Shown here piece after piece: positions 52,174 to 60,672 of a stretch of DNA of 64,000 nucleotides. Numbering within the stretch: the first letter of the stretch is position 1; each line of letters opens with the position of its first letter. The notes under the pieces were generated by a model. It was not told where the DNA came from. It did not search any database and was given only the letters and a program-made list of their open reading frames with translations. Both the position numbers and the translations under genes were made by a program. The stretch comes from an uncultured Bacilli bacterium (GTDB lineage Bacteria > Bacillota_I > Bacilli_A > RF39 > UBA660), in assembly GCA_934162665.1 (NCBI GenBank), contig CAKPJN010000001.1, positions 1 to 64,000 of the forward strand. Direction: 5' to 3'.

Positions 52174-52770
52174 ATGAAAAAAATTGGAATATTAATTCGC
52201 TCTGAAAATGGAAAATATGAAAATAATTATTATATTAATGCTGTTTTGAAGTTTGGTGGAGAAGTTATACTTATTAATGATTTAGATAGCGTTTCTTCTG
52301 TTTTAGATAAGGTAAGTAAATTAGATGGTATTTTACTTACTGGTGGTGATGAGGTAGGAAGACTTGATTTCTTTTTGATAGAATATGCGCTTAATAATAA
52401 TTTAAAACTATTAGGTATATGTCAAGGAATGCAGTCTATGGCGCTTTATGGTTCTTCTGATAAGTTGGTTGAGATTGGTGATTTGTCACATAGTAGTGAT
52501 AAGAAATATGCTCATTATGTTGATATATTAAGTAATAGTAGATTTTATGAGTTGATTAAGAAAAATGGGATATTGGTTAATTCTCATCACTTGCAAACGA
52601 TTAGTAGATCATCTTGTTTTAATGTGGTTGGGAAAAGCCTTGACGGGCTTATTGAAGTGGTTGAAAATAGTAAGCATATTTTTCAAATAGGTGTACAGTG
52701 GCATCCTGAGAGAATGCTAGATTATGATGAAGTTAGTAATATTATTATTGATAGTTTTGTAAATTTATGA
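52174..52770 (+). CDS. Class I glutamine amidotransferase-like (peptidase C26)
   Basis: 198 residues. Nucleophile elbow GICQGMQ (Cys about 88), and WHPE closing His/Glu pair with SHHLQT in between. C26/PuuD-like hydrolases cleave gamma-glutamyl bonds, for example gamma-glutamyl-GABA. Slightly short for the family. No ribosome site: a terminator-like hairpin with TTTTTATT is directly upstream, 5 bases before the ATG, so initiation is weak or leaderless. A second C26 protein is encoded at 60025. Confidence 0.8.
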   Translation: MKKIGILIRSENGKYENNYYINAVLKFGGEVILINDLDSVSSVLDKVSKLDGILLTGGDEVGRLDFFLIEYALNNNLKLLGICQGMQSMALYGSSDKLVEIGDLSHSSDKKYAHYVDILSNSRFYELIKKNGILVNSHHLQTISRSSCFNVVGKSLDGLIEVVENSKHIFQIGVQWHPERMLDYDEVSNIIIDSFVNL

Positions 52771-52804
52771 TTTATAGTGTGTTTTAATTTAGAATGGTAT
52801 ATAT

Positions 52805-52833
52805 AAAAAAATCAGAACAAGTCTGATTTTTTA
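52805..52833 (+). terminator. Terminator
   Basis: AAAAAATCAGA (52806-52816) with TCTGATTTTTT (52822-52832), 5-nt loop. Bidirectional in form, between the C26 gene and tRNA-Lys on the minus strand. Confidence 0.85.
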
Positions 52834-52866
52834 TGTGTACTCGAATTTTCGAGTTTAATATCAATA

Positions 52867-52942
52867 TGGTGGACTGTTAGGGACTCGAACCCTAGACCCA
52901 CTGATTAAGAGTCAGTTGCTCTACCAACTGAGCTAACAATCC
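52867..52942 (-). tRNA. tRNA-Lys (anticodon CTT)
   Basis: Cloverleaf with acceptor GGATTGT/ACAGTCC, anticodon stem ACTGA/TCAGT, loop CTCTTAA, T-loop GTTCGAGTCC and encoded CCA at 52869-52867. 76 nt. Confidence 0.95.
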
Positions 52943-53114
52943 AATTACAAATTGCATATTTATTTTATAATAAATAATTCATAAATTCAAGTCTTTTATT
53001 CTTTTTTTTATTAATTTTCTAAAAAAAGAGTGGGATAGTATTGATTTATTGAATAGTTTATAGTATTCTAATGTTACATTTTGATAAAAATGTTAAAAAA
53101 ATGTAAAATTTATC

Positions 53115-53143
53115 TTGCAAAAAAATAAAATATAGTGTAATAT
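53115..53143 (+). promoter_or_regulatory. Promoter of the Ile-Asn-Glu tRNA cluster
   Basis: TTGCAA (53115-53120), 17 bases, TAATAT (53138-53143). Confidence 0.65.
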
Positions 53144-53164
53144 TAAGAAGTACCGATTATTAAT

Positions 53165-53241
<77 letters not shown>

Positions 53242-53245
53242 GTAT

Positions 53246-53322
53246 GCCTCAATAGCTCAGTTGGTTAGAGCACTTGACTGTTAATCAAGGGGTCCTAGGT
53301 TCAAGTCCTAGTTGGGGCGCCA
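53246..53322 (+). tRNA. tRNA-Asn (anticodon GTT)
   Basis: Acceptor GCCTCAA/TTGGGGC, anticodon loop CTGTTAA, T-loop GTTCAAGTCC, CCA encoded. 77 nt. Confidence 0.95.
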
Positions 53323-53325
53323 TAT

Positions 53326-53402
53326 GGCGAGTTGGTGAAGTGGCTTAACACACTGCCCTTTCACGGCAGCATTCACGGATTCGAATTCCGTACTCGTCAC
53401 CA
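53326..53402 (+). tRNA. tRNA-Glu (anticodon TTC)
   Basis: Acceptor GGCGAGT/ACTCGTC, anticodon stem CTGCC/GGCAG, loop CTTTCAC, T-loop ATTCGAATTC, CCA encoded. 77 nt. Confidence 0.94.
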
Positions 53403-53412
53403 ATTAAGTAGT

Positions 53413-53434
53413 AAAACTCCATTCGGAGTTTTTT
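53413..53434 (+). terminator. Terminator of the Ile-Asn-Glu tRNA cluster
   Basis: AAAACTCC (53413-53420), loop ATTC, GGAGTTTT (53425-53432), then T's. Confidence 0.85.
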
Positions 53435-53444
53435 AATTTTCGTA

Positions 53445-53473
53445 TTGACATAAATTCAAATATACTGTAATAT
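53445..53473 (+). promoter_or_regulatory. Promoter of tRNA-Ser
   Basis: TTGACA (53445-53450), 17 bases, TAATAT (53468-53473), about 38 bases before the tRNA. Confidence 0.7.
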
Positions 53474-53510
53474 TATAACTACGGAAGCAAGATATTGTTA
53501 CTCATGACAT

Positions 53511-53601
53511 GGAGCAGTACTCAAGAGGCTGAAGAGGCGCCCCTGCTAAGGGTGTAGGTCGGGCAACTGGCGCGAGAGTTCAAATCTCTCCTGCTCCGCC
53601 A
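53511..53601 (+). tRNA. tRNA-Ser (anticodon GCT)
   Basis: Class II tRNA, 91 nt, with long variable arm. Acceptor GGAGCAG/CTGCTCC, anticodon loop CTGCTAA, CCA encoded. Confidence 0.94.
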
Positions 53602-53705
53602 TTAAGAAATTAAAGTTCTGATTTATTCAGAACTTTTTGTTTATATAAACAGATTTTTTGATTGTATAGATATTAGTATATTTGTGGAGGTGTATAATTA
53701 CGGAT

Positions 53706-54176
53706 ATGAAAAAATTTTCTTTGGCAAAACATGATGCACGCATAATAGAATTAATAAATGAAACTGATCATAAAACCTTAGCAATTTGGGCAATAGATTG
53801 TTTTAATAGAGGAAGGTATTTATTTAATAAAGATTATCCTAAAAATCAAATTATTGATAAGGCATTAAATATTCTTAAATTATGGATAAATGATGGAATA
53901 TCAATGTGGGATGCAAGAAAATATTGCTGGGTAGTATTGAAAACTGCGAGAGAAATAGAAGCAAATGATAAAGTGGCCTGTCAAATTCTTCGAGCTTGTT
54001 CACATACTTTAGCGACTTGTCATGTTCCAACACATTCGGAAGGTGCAGGTATGTATGTAATATCAGCAATTAAGATTTTTTATAAAGATAATGAAAACGT
54101 CATTAAGTTAATGGAAGATGAACGAGAATGGCAAATAAATCATTTGCTGGAATTGAAAGAAAAGATTAACTATTAA
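53706..54176 (+). CDS. Imm5-like putative immunity protein
   Basis: 156 residues with ATG at 53706. The frame is open upstream, and GGAGG (53686-53690) is closer to ATA/ATT codons at 53694-53699 than to the ATG, so a non-standard start is possible. Family-like blocks: KKFSLAKHDARIIELINETD, HKTLAIWAIDCFNRG, and the later ACSHTLATCHVPTHSEGAGM. This matches the Imm5-type putative immunity proteins of polymorphic toxin systems. No toxin gene is adjacent, so it is an orphan, possibly protecting against toxins of neighbours. It stands after the tRNA-Ser gene, a common integration site. Confidence 0.7.
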   Translation: MKKFSLAKHDARIIELINETDHKTLAIWAIDCFNRGRYLFNKDYPKNQIIDKALNILKLWINDGISMWDARKYCWVVLKTAREIEANDKVACQILRACSHTLATCHVPTHSEGAGMYVISAIKIFYKDNENVIKLMEDEREWQINHLLELKEKINY

Positions 54177-54207
54177 ATATCTATTTTATATAATTTATTT
54201 TGATTAT

Positions 54208-54233
54208 CAAAAAAAGATTGAAATAATCAATCT
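54208..54233 (-). terminator. Terminator of the dehydratase activase cluster
   Basis: AGATTGA (54215-54221) with TCAATCT (54227-54233). On the minus strand it is followed by T's (54214-54208). Confidence 0.7.
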
Positions 54234-54298
54234 CTAATATCTTTATTATCATAGGTTTGTAATTTTATACAAATTTTTTATGTTTTTATAAGGTGTTT

Positions 54299-55246
54299 TT
54301 ATATTTTTATTTTACCACGTTCACATCTATTACCCCAAGAATCTATTAAATCTTCTTCACGTCTTACGCAGATTACTTCACAGTTATTGGGACATTTACC
54401 GCAGAATGTTGATGTCGTATTAAAATTGTTATCAGCTATATCAAAGGAGAAGTTTATCTCTTTTTCTTTTTGAGATAAAATAGCTACTCCTAAAGCACCC
54501 ATTAAATGTCCATCATCATCAGTAATAATTTTGGTATTTAATATATCTTCAAAGGCTTTAACAACACCAATATTTTTTGATACACCACCTTGAAATATGA
54601 TAGGGGATTCAATTCTTTTTCCTTTAGCAACATTATTTAAATAGTTTAAGGCAACACTTCTACATAATCCAGCAATTATATCGTTTTTTTTATGTCCCAT
54701 TTGAGCTTTATGAACTAAATCACTTTCTGCAAATACAGTACACCTTGCCGCAATTGGAGTGGGGTTAGTACTAGTTAAGGCAATATTACCAAAATCTTCT
54801 ACTTCAACATCTAATCTTTTAGCTTGACTAGATAGAAAGGAACCAGTACCTGCCGCACATAAAGTATTCATCGCGTAGTCAATAACAATTCCATTTTCCA
54901 ATAATATTATTTTAGAATCTTGTCCGCCAATTTCAATAATAGTTCTAATATTTGGATATTTTGATAGGGTACCAATTGCGTGAGCTGTAATTTCATTTTT
55001 TATAATACTAGCTCCTAACATTGTACCAACTAATTTTCTAGCTGATCCTGTTGTGCCAACGCCTACGATTTTTATATTTTTGTCTTTACTTTTCTTTTTT
55101 AATTCTTTTATTACTTCTTTAACAGCTCCAATTGGGTTTCCTTTTGTCCATAGATATGAGCTCGCTAATATTTCATTGTTTTTATTTATTATTACACCTT
55201 TTGTAGATATAGAGCCTATATCAATTCCTAGATATCCTTTGATCAT
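54299..55246 (-). CDS. Acyl-CoA dehydratase activase (BadF/HgdC family ATPase)
   Basis: 315 residues. ASKHA-fold ATPase: YLGIDIGSISTKGVII, GGQDSKII, the cluster-ligand cysteine in NTLCAAGTGSFLSSQ, ARCTVFAESD, and FQGGVSKNIGVV. It resembles HgdC, a [4Fe-4S] homodimer that drives electron transfer to 2-hydroxyacyl-CoA dehydratases using ATP. The C-terminus has an extra CGKCPNNCEV cysteine set. Overlaps the upstream gene by 26 bases, so translationally coupled. The ferredoxin at 18.8 kb could donate electrons, but this is inference. Confidence 0.88.
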   Translation of the reverse strand: MIKGYLGIDIGSISTKGVIINKNNEILASSYLWTKGNPIGAVKEVIKELKKKSKDKNIKIVGVGTTGSARKLVGTMLGASIIKNEITAHAIGTLSKYPNIRTIIEIGGQDSKIILLENGIVIDYAMNTLCAAGTGSFLSSQAKRLDVEVEDFGNIALTSTNPTPIAARCTVFAESDLVHKAQMGHKKNDIIAGLCRSVALNYLNNVAKGKRIESPIIFQGGVSKNIGVVKAFEDILNTKIITDDDGHLMGALGVAILSQKEKEINFSFDIADNNFNTTSTFCGKCPNNCEVICVRREEDLIDSWGNRCERGKIKI

Positions 55247-56309
55247 TGTTATCTCTCCTTACTTTTAATAAATCATAAAATGCTTCTAATCTCGTTTTTA
55301 TACCTTCATTTGAAGTTTCTTGATCAAATGAGAAAAAAATAATTGGCATTTTGTTATCTCTACATACATTTTGAATAATTGGTATTGCAGATACTTCTGG
55401 GGTACAGCCGAATGGTTTTATATGAATGATACCATCATAGCTTTTTTTTGCTAGAATGATACTTCTATATATATTATCAAGTCCATCTGCACCTAAACTG
55501 TATTTACAATATTTTTTTGAAACTCTTAGCATGTGACGTCTCATAAATATTTTTTGCCATAGTAAGTATGATAAATTTGTGTATCTTTTAACTTCTATGT
55601 TCATACTAGCTAGTTCTTTTTCTAAGAAGTAACTAGAAAATGGTTCCATTGATGTATATAGTTCTCCGATGATGCCAACTTTTAATGGATGTTTAGGTTT
55701 ATTTACTTTTAACTTTTTAAATTTCTTCTTATATCTAAAATATTTATAGGTTAATTTTATTATGGAATTTGTACTTTTAAAGTTTTTCAGCATCTTTTTT
55801 TGGAGCAAAATAAAACTATTTTCTTTTTCTTCAAAACCGATATTTTTTCTAATTATTTTATCAATTTTATCCATATCCCAGATAAATATAAAGGTAAATA
55901 ATGCACTATGTAAGAAATAAAAGATGTTTAAATCTTTATTTATATTTTTAAATAATTTATATATTTCTCGTATTTTTAGTCTATCTCTTGATGATAATTT
56001 ATAAAATTCAAAATCATATCCTAAGTCTCTTAATATTGTTTCGCTAACTTCAGCATAGTATCTATATCTACATCCGCCACCTGCGGTGAAAAGTATATTT
56101 GCACCATTTTCTAGACTTTCTATAAAATTTCCTAAGTTATATTTAAAAGGGACACAAACAGAGTCAGGTGAATTTTTAGCTCCTATTTCAATGGTTTTTT
56201 TAGTGATGGGAGGAGCAGGGATTACTTTTAATTTTGTTACTTTAGTTAAAAAGTTACTAATTGGGATATAGTAATTTCCTAGATGAGGAAAACTAATTAC
56301 TTTTTTCAT
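55221..56309 (-). CDS. DUF2229-like acyl-CoA dehydratase-related protein
   Basis: 362 residues of the 2-hydroxyglutaryl-CoA dehydratase-like/DUF2229 group: MKKVISFPHLGNYYIPISN, NSPDSVCVPFKYNLGNF, FTAGGGCRYRYYA, KVGIIGELYTSM, and IHIKPFGCTPEVSAIPIIQN. Conserved cysteines probably bind an Fe-S cluster. Related genes in Firmicutes are fused with the activase into one long protein. Here they are split. Overlaps both neighbours. The substrate is unknown. Confidence 0.75.
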   Translation of the reverse strand: MKKVISFPHLGNYYIPISNFLTKVTKLKVIPAPPITKKTIEIGAKNSPDSVCVPFKYNLGNFIESLENGANILFTAGGGCRYRYYAEVSETILRDLGYDFEFYKLSSRDRLKIREIYKLFKNINKDLNIFYFLHSALFTFIFIWDMDKIDKIIRKNIGFEEKENSFILLQKKMLKNFKSTNSIIKLTYKYFRYKKKFKKLKVNKPKHPLKVGIIGELYTSMEPFSSYFLEKELASMNIEVKRYTNLSYLLWQKIFMRRHMLRVSKKYCKYSLGADGLDNIYRSIILAKKSYDGIIHIKPFGCTPEVSAIPIIQNVCRDNKMPIIFFSFDQETSNEGIKTRLEAFYDLLKVRRDNNDQRISRN

Positions 56310-57219
56310 TTGCTTCCTCCTTAATATTTCTTAGTATATCTATAAAACTTTCTAATCGTGTTATGATACCAACTTCACTATTTAAATCTTCGAAAATTAA
56401 TGTTATTACGGGAATGTTTTTAATTTTTCTACTTATTAGTTCGTTTGATAACGAGTCCGGTCCACATGGAAAAGAAGATACTAAAATAATACCATCTACT
56501 TTATCTTTGTAATAATTAATACTGGCCATTACTTCTTTACTATGGGTCCAATGAATATCAGTTGATAAGCATCTACATTCGTGATTAATTTTTGAGTGAG
56601 CTATTTTATCACTATATAAAATGTCTATATTTTCTTTTTCTAAATATTTTTTTATTGTAGTACCGATTAAATCGTCATATATATTGTATGGATGACCGGC
56701 TAGTAGTATTTTTAAATTGTTTTTTTGTAAAATAGTTTCTTGTTCTTGTTCTTTCTTTTTTCTTTTCATTAAACTTATTTTTTTTGCGTATTTGTAAGCT
56801 TTGTAACTTTTAATATATGAATTACCTAGACGTTCGCCTAATTCAAGAAAGGCTAGTACTTCATTTTTATTAGATGTTAAGTCAACATTGTAATCTATAA
56901 GCTCTGTATTATTAAATAAATTATTTACTAAATCATATAGAGCATTGAAATTTGCGCATACTTGTTCTTTTTTTTCTATAGAGTACATTCTAGGTATTAA
57001 TATTACATCACATTTATCTTTTAAGTTTATAATATGTCCTAAAAATAATTTTAGTGATAGACAAGATTCATCTGGCGCTAATTTAATTCCATCTTCTAAG
57101 ATTTTTTTGTTACTTATATCACTTATGACAATTTTATAATCTAGTTTTTTAAAAAATTCAATCCATAAGTCTTTATAATAATAATATAGTAATCCTCTTG
57201 GTATTCCGATAGTTTTAAT
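56293..57219 (-). CDS. DUF2229-like dehydratase-related protein with apparent ATT start
   Basis: 308 residues if started at ATT (57219-57217). The frame is open upstream of the first ATG (56988) and encodes KTIGIPRGLLYYYYKDLW, the usual N-terminus of this family (family members begin MKxGIPRxLLYYYY). No ATG, GTG or TTG is present at the right place; the codon where ATG is expected is ATT, behind AAGGATGTGAT. Later parts show LAPDESCLSLKLFLGH, LLAGHPYNIYDDLIG and SSFPCGPDSL. First gene of the three-gene unit. If ATT is not used, the N-terminal 77 residues would be lost, making this a pseudogene. Confidence 0.65.
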   Translation of the reverse strand: MKTIGIPRGLLYYYYKDLWIEFFKKLDYKIVISDISNKKILEDGIKLAPDESCLSLKLFLGHIINLKDKCDVILIPRMYSIEKKEQVCANFNALYDLVNNLFNNTELIDYNVDLTSNKNEVLAFLELGERLGNSYIKSYKAYKYAKKISLMKRKKKEQEQETILQKNNLKILLAGHPYNIYDDLIGTTIKKYLEKENIDILYSDKIAHSKINHECRCLSTDIHWTHSKEVMASINYYKDKVDGIILVSSFPCGPDSLSNELISRKIKNIPVITLIFEDLNSEVGIITRLESFIDILRNIKEEANEKSN

Positions 57220-57328
57220 GATAATATCACATCCTTAACAAATATTATGATGATAATCGTTATTTAGACATTAAAACTTTCGACAATTTTTATTATTTAT
57301 GATATAATTGTTGCAGGTGATTTATATT

Positions 57329-57862
57329 ATGACAGATAAAAAAGATACAATTAAGAATACAATTATTATAGTTTTAATTTTAGTTATTGTATGTGGGGGA
57401 ATGTTTTTTGCATCATCTGGTAATGGTGCAAGTGGTAATGATAAACAAGATGATACTATTGATATAGAAACTAAGGCTCAAGAAGAAAGCGCAGCGGTTA
57501 GTGAAAATGAGATGAAGGAATTTAATGACATTAATTTTTCTAGATATATGGAAATGTACAATGGTGATACTGATAGCTTAGTTTTAATTGCTAGACCTGA
57601 TTGTCATTATTGTCAAATTGCAGAACCGATTATAAAAAATATTTCCTATAAATATGATTTAACTATTAATCATTTAAATACTAATAGTTTGAGTGATGAG
57701 GAACAAGCAGATTTGGTTAGATCGAATGATTATTTTAAAGAATTTGGAACTCCGACACTTCTAGTAGTTAGTAATGGAGAAATTAAGAATAAATTAGAAG
57801 GATTAACTATATCAGATTATTATATTGAATTTTTAGAAAATACAGGATTTATTTCTAAGTAA
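57329..57862 (+). CDS. Membrane-anchored thioredoxin-like protein
   Basis: 177 residues; ATG 57329 behind CAGGTGA, the TTG at 57308 is too far. One membrane helix (IIIVLILVIVCGGMFFA), an acidic linker, then a thioredoxin fold with RPDCHYCQIAEP (CHYC active site, about 92-95) and FGTPTLLVVSNG (the cis-Pro). Outward-facing thiol-disulfide exchange, perhaps in maturation of surface proteins. Divergent from the dehydratase cluster, with a sigma-A-like -10 TATAAT at 57302-57307. Confidence 0.8.
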   Translation: MTDKKDTIKNTIIIVLILVIVCGGMFFASSGNGASGNDKQDDTIDIETKAQEESAAVSENEMKEFNDINFSRYMEMYNGDTDSLVLIARPDCHYCQIAEPIIKNISYKYDLTINHLNTNSLSDEEQADLVRSNDYFKEFGTPTLLVVSNGEIKNKLEGLTISDYYIEFLENTGFISK

Positions 57863-57878
57863 TTGAAGGAGGAATATT

Positions 57879-58322
57879 ATGGCATCTGTATATGAATTAG
57901 CGTCTGATTTTAAGAGACGTCATCCATTAACTATTGGATGGAGGATAAAAAAGAATTCAAGTGTTATTGAAAAACATTTGAATCCAGGTGAGGTTGTGTC
58001 ATACGCTTTTGTTGCTCAAAAGAATGACAATCCATTTAATATAATTGGTTCAGCTGTTATTGCACTAACAAATCAGAGAATTTTAATTGGTAGAGATAGG
58101 GTAGTGATTGGTTACTTTTTAGATTCTATTACACCAGATTTATTTAATGATTTAAAAATATCTAGTGGTATTATTTGGGGTAAAATATATATTGATACGG
58201 TAAAAGAATTTGTTACCTTATCTAATATTGGTAAAAGTGCTTTATCAGAAATTGAAACTAAAATATCATCATTTATGATAGAAGAAAAAAGAAAATATGG
58301 ATATAGAAATGTAGAAAAATAG
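57879..58322 (+). CDS. Small protein with bacterial PH-like domain
   Basis: 147 residues, soluble. The core PGEVVSYAFVAQKNDNPF, ALTNQRILIGRDRVV and YIDTVKEFVTLSNIG has the pattern of the bacterial pleckstrin-like (bPH/YokE) domains, which act as membrane-associated or ligand-binding modules of unknown role. RBS AAGGAGGA, 16 bases after the thioredoxin-like gene, so cotranscribed. Ends at a terminator. Confidence 0.7.
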   Translation: MASVYELASDFKRRHPLTIGWRIKKNSSVIEKHLNPGEVVSYAFVAQKNDNPFNIIGSAVIALTNQRILIGRDRVVIGYFLDSITPDLFNDLKISSGIIWGKIYIDTVKEFVTLSNIGKSALSEIETKISSFMIEEKRKYGYRNVEK

Positions 58323-58347
58323 ACCTTTTTTTAGGTCGTTTTTTTTG
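58322..58347 (+). terminator. Terminator
   Basis: GACC and GGTC stem with T7 loop, then eight T. The T tract runs straight into the -10 TATAAT (58349-58354) of the next gene. Confidence 0.7.
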
Positions 58348-58373
58348 GTATAATATTTATGGTGAGAAGTAGG

Positions 58374-59603
58374 ATGAAAAAAATATTAAAAATTGTTTTT
58401 GTTTTAGGTGTGCTTTTTTTAGCATTTCAATTTATTGTGAATTTATTAGTTAAAGAGCATAAAGTTGAGTATTCCCTTTTAAGTAAGAATAATGATTATA
58501 ATATTTATGAATCGTATAATAAAAATGGATATTATTTTAAAGTTACTGATAAAGATAAAATGAGATTTAATTTTTATACTAATACATCTTTTAATAAACA
58601 AGAAAAGATTATAAAAGATATTAAATATTACAAAACTGATGATATAGTTTGCATATTACCGATTTACAAAAATAAGGTAGTAGGAAATTTAGCATGTAAT
58701 TATAATAATGAGCAAGTTAGTTATTCTTATTTAAAACAAATTGGTAATAATAGTGTTAAAAATATTGAAAAAGAATTGACAAAAGACGGATATAAAAGTG
58801 ATGAATGGACTACTTCTGAAACTATAAAAATGAAAGATGATATTTATATTTATCCTAAGAATATAGATGATGATTATATTTTTACAATTTGGTTTTATAA
58901 AGGTATTTATATTGTTGATAATGAAGGAATTTCTAAGAAAGAATTTTTAGATTATGATAGTTATGAAAATGATTTTTCTAGATTAGTAGGTAAATACTAT
59001 GTTACATTTAATACTGATAATAAAAGTAATTATCAATATTACGAAATAATTACTTATAATATTCAAGATGGGGGAATGAAAAAGATAGAGTTAGATAATA
59101 TATCTTTAAATTCATATATTAATGGTGTTTATGATAATAAGATGTATTTTACTGATTTAGATAGTAAGACTCAATATGTTGTTGATCCTTATAATAGTAG
59201 TATCAAGAGTTTAGATAAATATAAGTATTACTATAATAATAAATTTAAGACTGTTGATAAGGTGGAATTTTTTAGTTCTAATAAGATATTTTCTAACAAT
59301 GTCTTAAGTAAAAAGATATCTAATAAATATGGTGATGTGGAAATAAAAAAGGATATGGATAATTATTATTTTAAAACTAAAGATGGGGTGGTTTATGAGG
59401 TTATTAATAATGATTTTAATCATCCTATAAAATTATTTCAATTTAGTGATTTGGTAGAGTGGAATGTAAAAGATGAAGTTATAAGTGGTATTAGTAAAAA
59501 TACTTTATATACTTATACAAATAAAAATGGTTTAAGGCCTGTTATAGTTAATGATGAATTAATATATAATTATAAAAATATTTGTGACTTTATGAAGAAG
59601 TAA
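58374..59603 (+). CDS. Hypothetical membrane-anchored extracytoplasmic protein
   Basis: 409 residues. ATG 58374 preferred: GGTGAG (58361-58366) precedes it, while an ATG at 58359 lies at the transcription start. One N-terminal membrane helix (ILKIVFVLGVLFLAFQFIV), then a beta-rich, Tyr/Asn/Lys/Asp-rich body that resembles a WD40-like or seven-bladed beta propeller of surface lipoproteins by eye only. No lipobox or enzyme motif. Followed by a terminator and two tRNA genes. Confidence 0.6.
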   Translation: MKKILKIVFVLGVLFLAFQFIVNLLVKEHKVEYSLLSKNNDYNIYESYNKNGYYFKVTDKDKMRFNFYTNTSFNKQEKIIKDIKYYKTDDIVCILPIYKNKVVGNLACNYNNEQVSYSYLKQIGNNSVKNIEKELTKDGYKSDEWTTSETIKMKDDIYIYPKNIDDDYIFTIWFYKGIYIVDNEGISKKEFLDYDSYENDFSRLVGKYYVTFNTDNKSNYQYYEIITYNIQDGGMKKIELDNISLNSYINGVYDNKMYFTDLDSKTQYVVDPYNSSIKSLDKYKYYYNNKFKTVDKVEFFSSNKIFSNNVLSKKISNKYGDVEIKKDMDNYYFKTKDGVVYEVINNDFNHPIKLFQFSDLVEWNVKDEVISGISKNTLYTYTNKNGLRPVIVNDELIYNYKNICDFMKK

Positions 59604-59618
59604 TAACTTCTTTTTTTG
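59595..59618 (+). terminator. Terminator
   Basis: AAGAAGT (59595-59601) with ACTTCTT (59606-59612), T's follow. Confidence 0.8.
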
Positions 59619-59645
59619 TTGCATATATTTTAATGTAAAAAATAG

Positions 59646-59674
59646 TTGAATTTTGTTTTCTTGTTTGGTATAAT
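59646..59674 (+). promoter_or_regulatory. Promoter of the tRNA-Cys/tRNA-Gly pair
   Basis: TTGAAT (59646-59651), 17 bases, TATAAT (59669-59674). Confidence 0.75.
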
Positions 59675-59686
59675 CAATACTGTGAT

Positions 59687-59760
59687 GGGGCTTTAGCCAA
59701 GTGGTAAGGCGTGGGTCTGCAACACCCTGAGCACCGGTTCAAATCCGGTAGGCCCCTCCA
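59687..59760 (+). tRNA. tRNA-Cys (anticodon GCA)
   Basis: Acceptor GGGGCTT/AGGCCCC, anticodon loop with TGCAA, T-loop GTTCAAATCC, CCA encoded. 74 nt. Confidence 0.95.
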
Positions 59761-59764
59761 ATTT

Positions 59765-59839
59765 GCAGATGTAGTTTAGTGGTTAGAATATGGCCTTGCC
59801 AAGGCTGTGACGGGGATTCGATTTCCCTCATCTGCTCCA
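59765..59839 (+). tRNA. tRNA-Gly (anticodon GCC)
   Basis: Acceptor GCAGATG/CATCTGC, anticodon loop TTGCCAA, T-loop ATTCGATTTC, CCA encoded. 75 nt. Confidence 0.95.
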
Positions 59840-59976
59840 TTTGAAATCAACTTACGGACTTAATTGTACGTAGGTTTTTATTTTATATAAAAAAGAGAAA
59901 AAAATTATCAAAATAACTTAATTCTCTTTTTATATTTTTCTTGATTTGAGAGTAAAGTTCTTGTCTAGCCAGCACT

Positions 59977-60011
59977 GAATTTGTACTCACTCACAAATTC
60001 CTATATAGGAA
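59977..60011. repeat. Adjacent inverted repeats after the tRNA-Gly gene
   Basis: GAATTTGT (59977-59984) pairs perfectly with ACAAATTC (59993-60000), directly followed by the palindrome TTCCTATATAGGAA (59998-60011). No T tract follows on either strand, so it is not a usual terminator. Function unknown: recombination or protein-binding site possible. Confidence 0.45.
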
Positions 60012-60024
60012 AAATCCCAAACCC

Positions 60025-60672
60025 TTAATTAAAAAAAGTTTTTATGAATTTTTTAAAGAATAGAATGTCATTCATTTTTTCTGGATGCCATTGAACTGCA
60101 ATAATATTTTCTTTTTCAATCGCTTCAATTGTTCCATCATCAGATTTTGCAGAAATTATAAATTGACTTGCAACATCTTTTATAGACTGCTTATGATATG
60201 AATTAACATTAACACTTTCGTTATATATTGAATTTAAAAAAGTATCTTTTTTAACATTTATTCTATGTAATTTATCTTTTAAATTATGATTTTCAATTTT
60301 TTGATTTAAACTACCACCAAAATATACATTTATTGACTGAAGACCGCCACAAATACCTAAAATTGGTTTATTTGAATCTGAAAATAATTTAATTGCATCT
60401 TTATCTAATTTAAATTCATCAATGTCATAATTTTTTCCTACTATAGGCTTTTCATTGTAATAATGAGGTGGAATATCAATACAACTTCCTGTTACAATAA
60501 GTCCATCACATATATTACAAACCTTTTCTAAATTTTTATTAGAAATAATAGGAAATAATAATACATCTAATTCATCAAATATTTTTTTATAATGTTCCGT
60601 TAAATAATATCTATTATTAAATGGTGTTTCTTCTTTTATATTTTCAATTCTTTCAATTATTGCTAATATCAT
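60025..60672 (-). CDS. Class I glutamine amidotransferase-like (peptidase C26, PuuD-like)
   Basis: 215 residues, ATG 60672 behind TTGAGGAG. Catalytic GICGGLQ (Cys near 106), SYHKQSI and QWHPEKM (His/Glu), with the PuuD-like TGSCIDIPPHYY near the entrance. Probably hydrolyses gamma-glutamyl amides. Overlaps the HAD gene by 20 bases, so the two are coupled. More complete than the C26 gene at 52174. Confidence 0.85.
   Translation of the reverse strand: MILAIIERIENIKEETPFNNRYYLTEHYKKIFDELDVLLFPIISNKNLEKVCNICDGLIVTGSCIDIPPHYYNEKPIVGKNYDIDEFKLDKDAIKLFSDSNKPILGICGGLQSINVYFGGSLNQKIENHNLKDKLHRINVKKDTFLNSIYNESVNVNSYHKQSIKDVASQFIISAKSDDGTIEAIEKENIIAVQWHPEKMNDILFFKKFIKTFFN

Noticed and set aside
59960..60011. 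Third copy of the sRNA-like element found at 4.6 and 6.0 kb
   Set aside because: It shares only a few bases, lacks a T tract and has no good promoter; listed only as inverted repeats.
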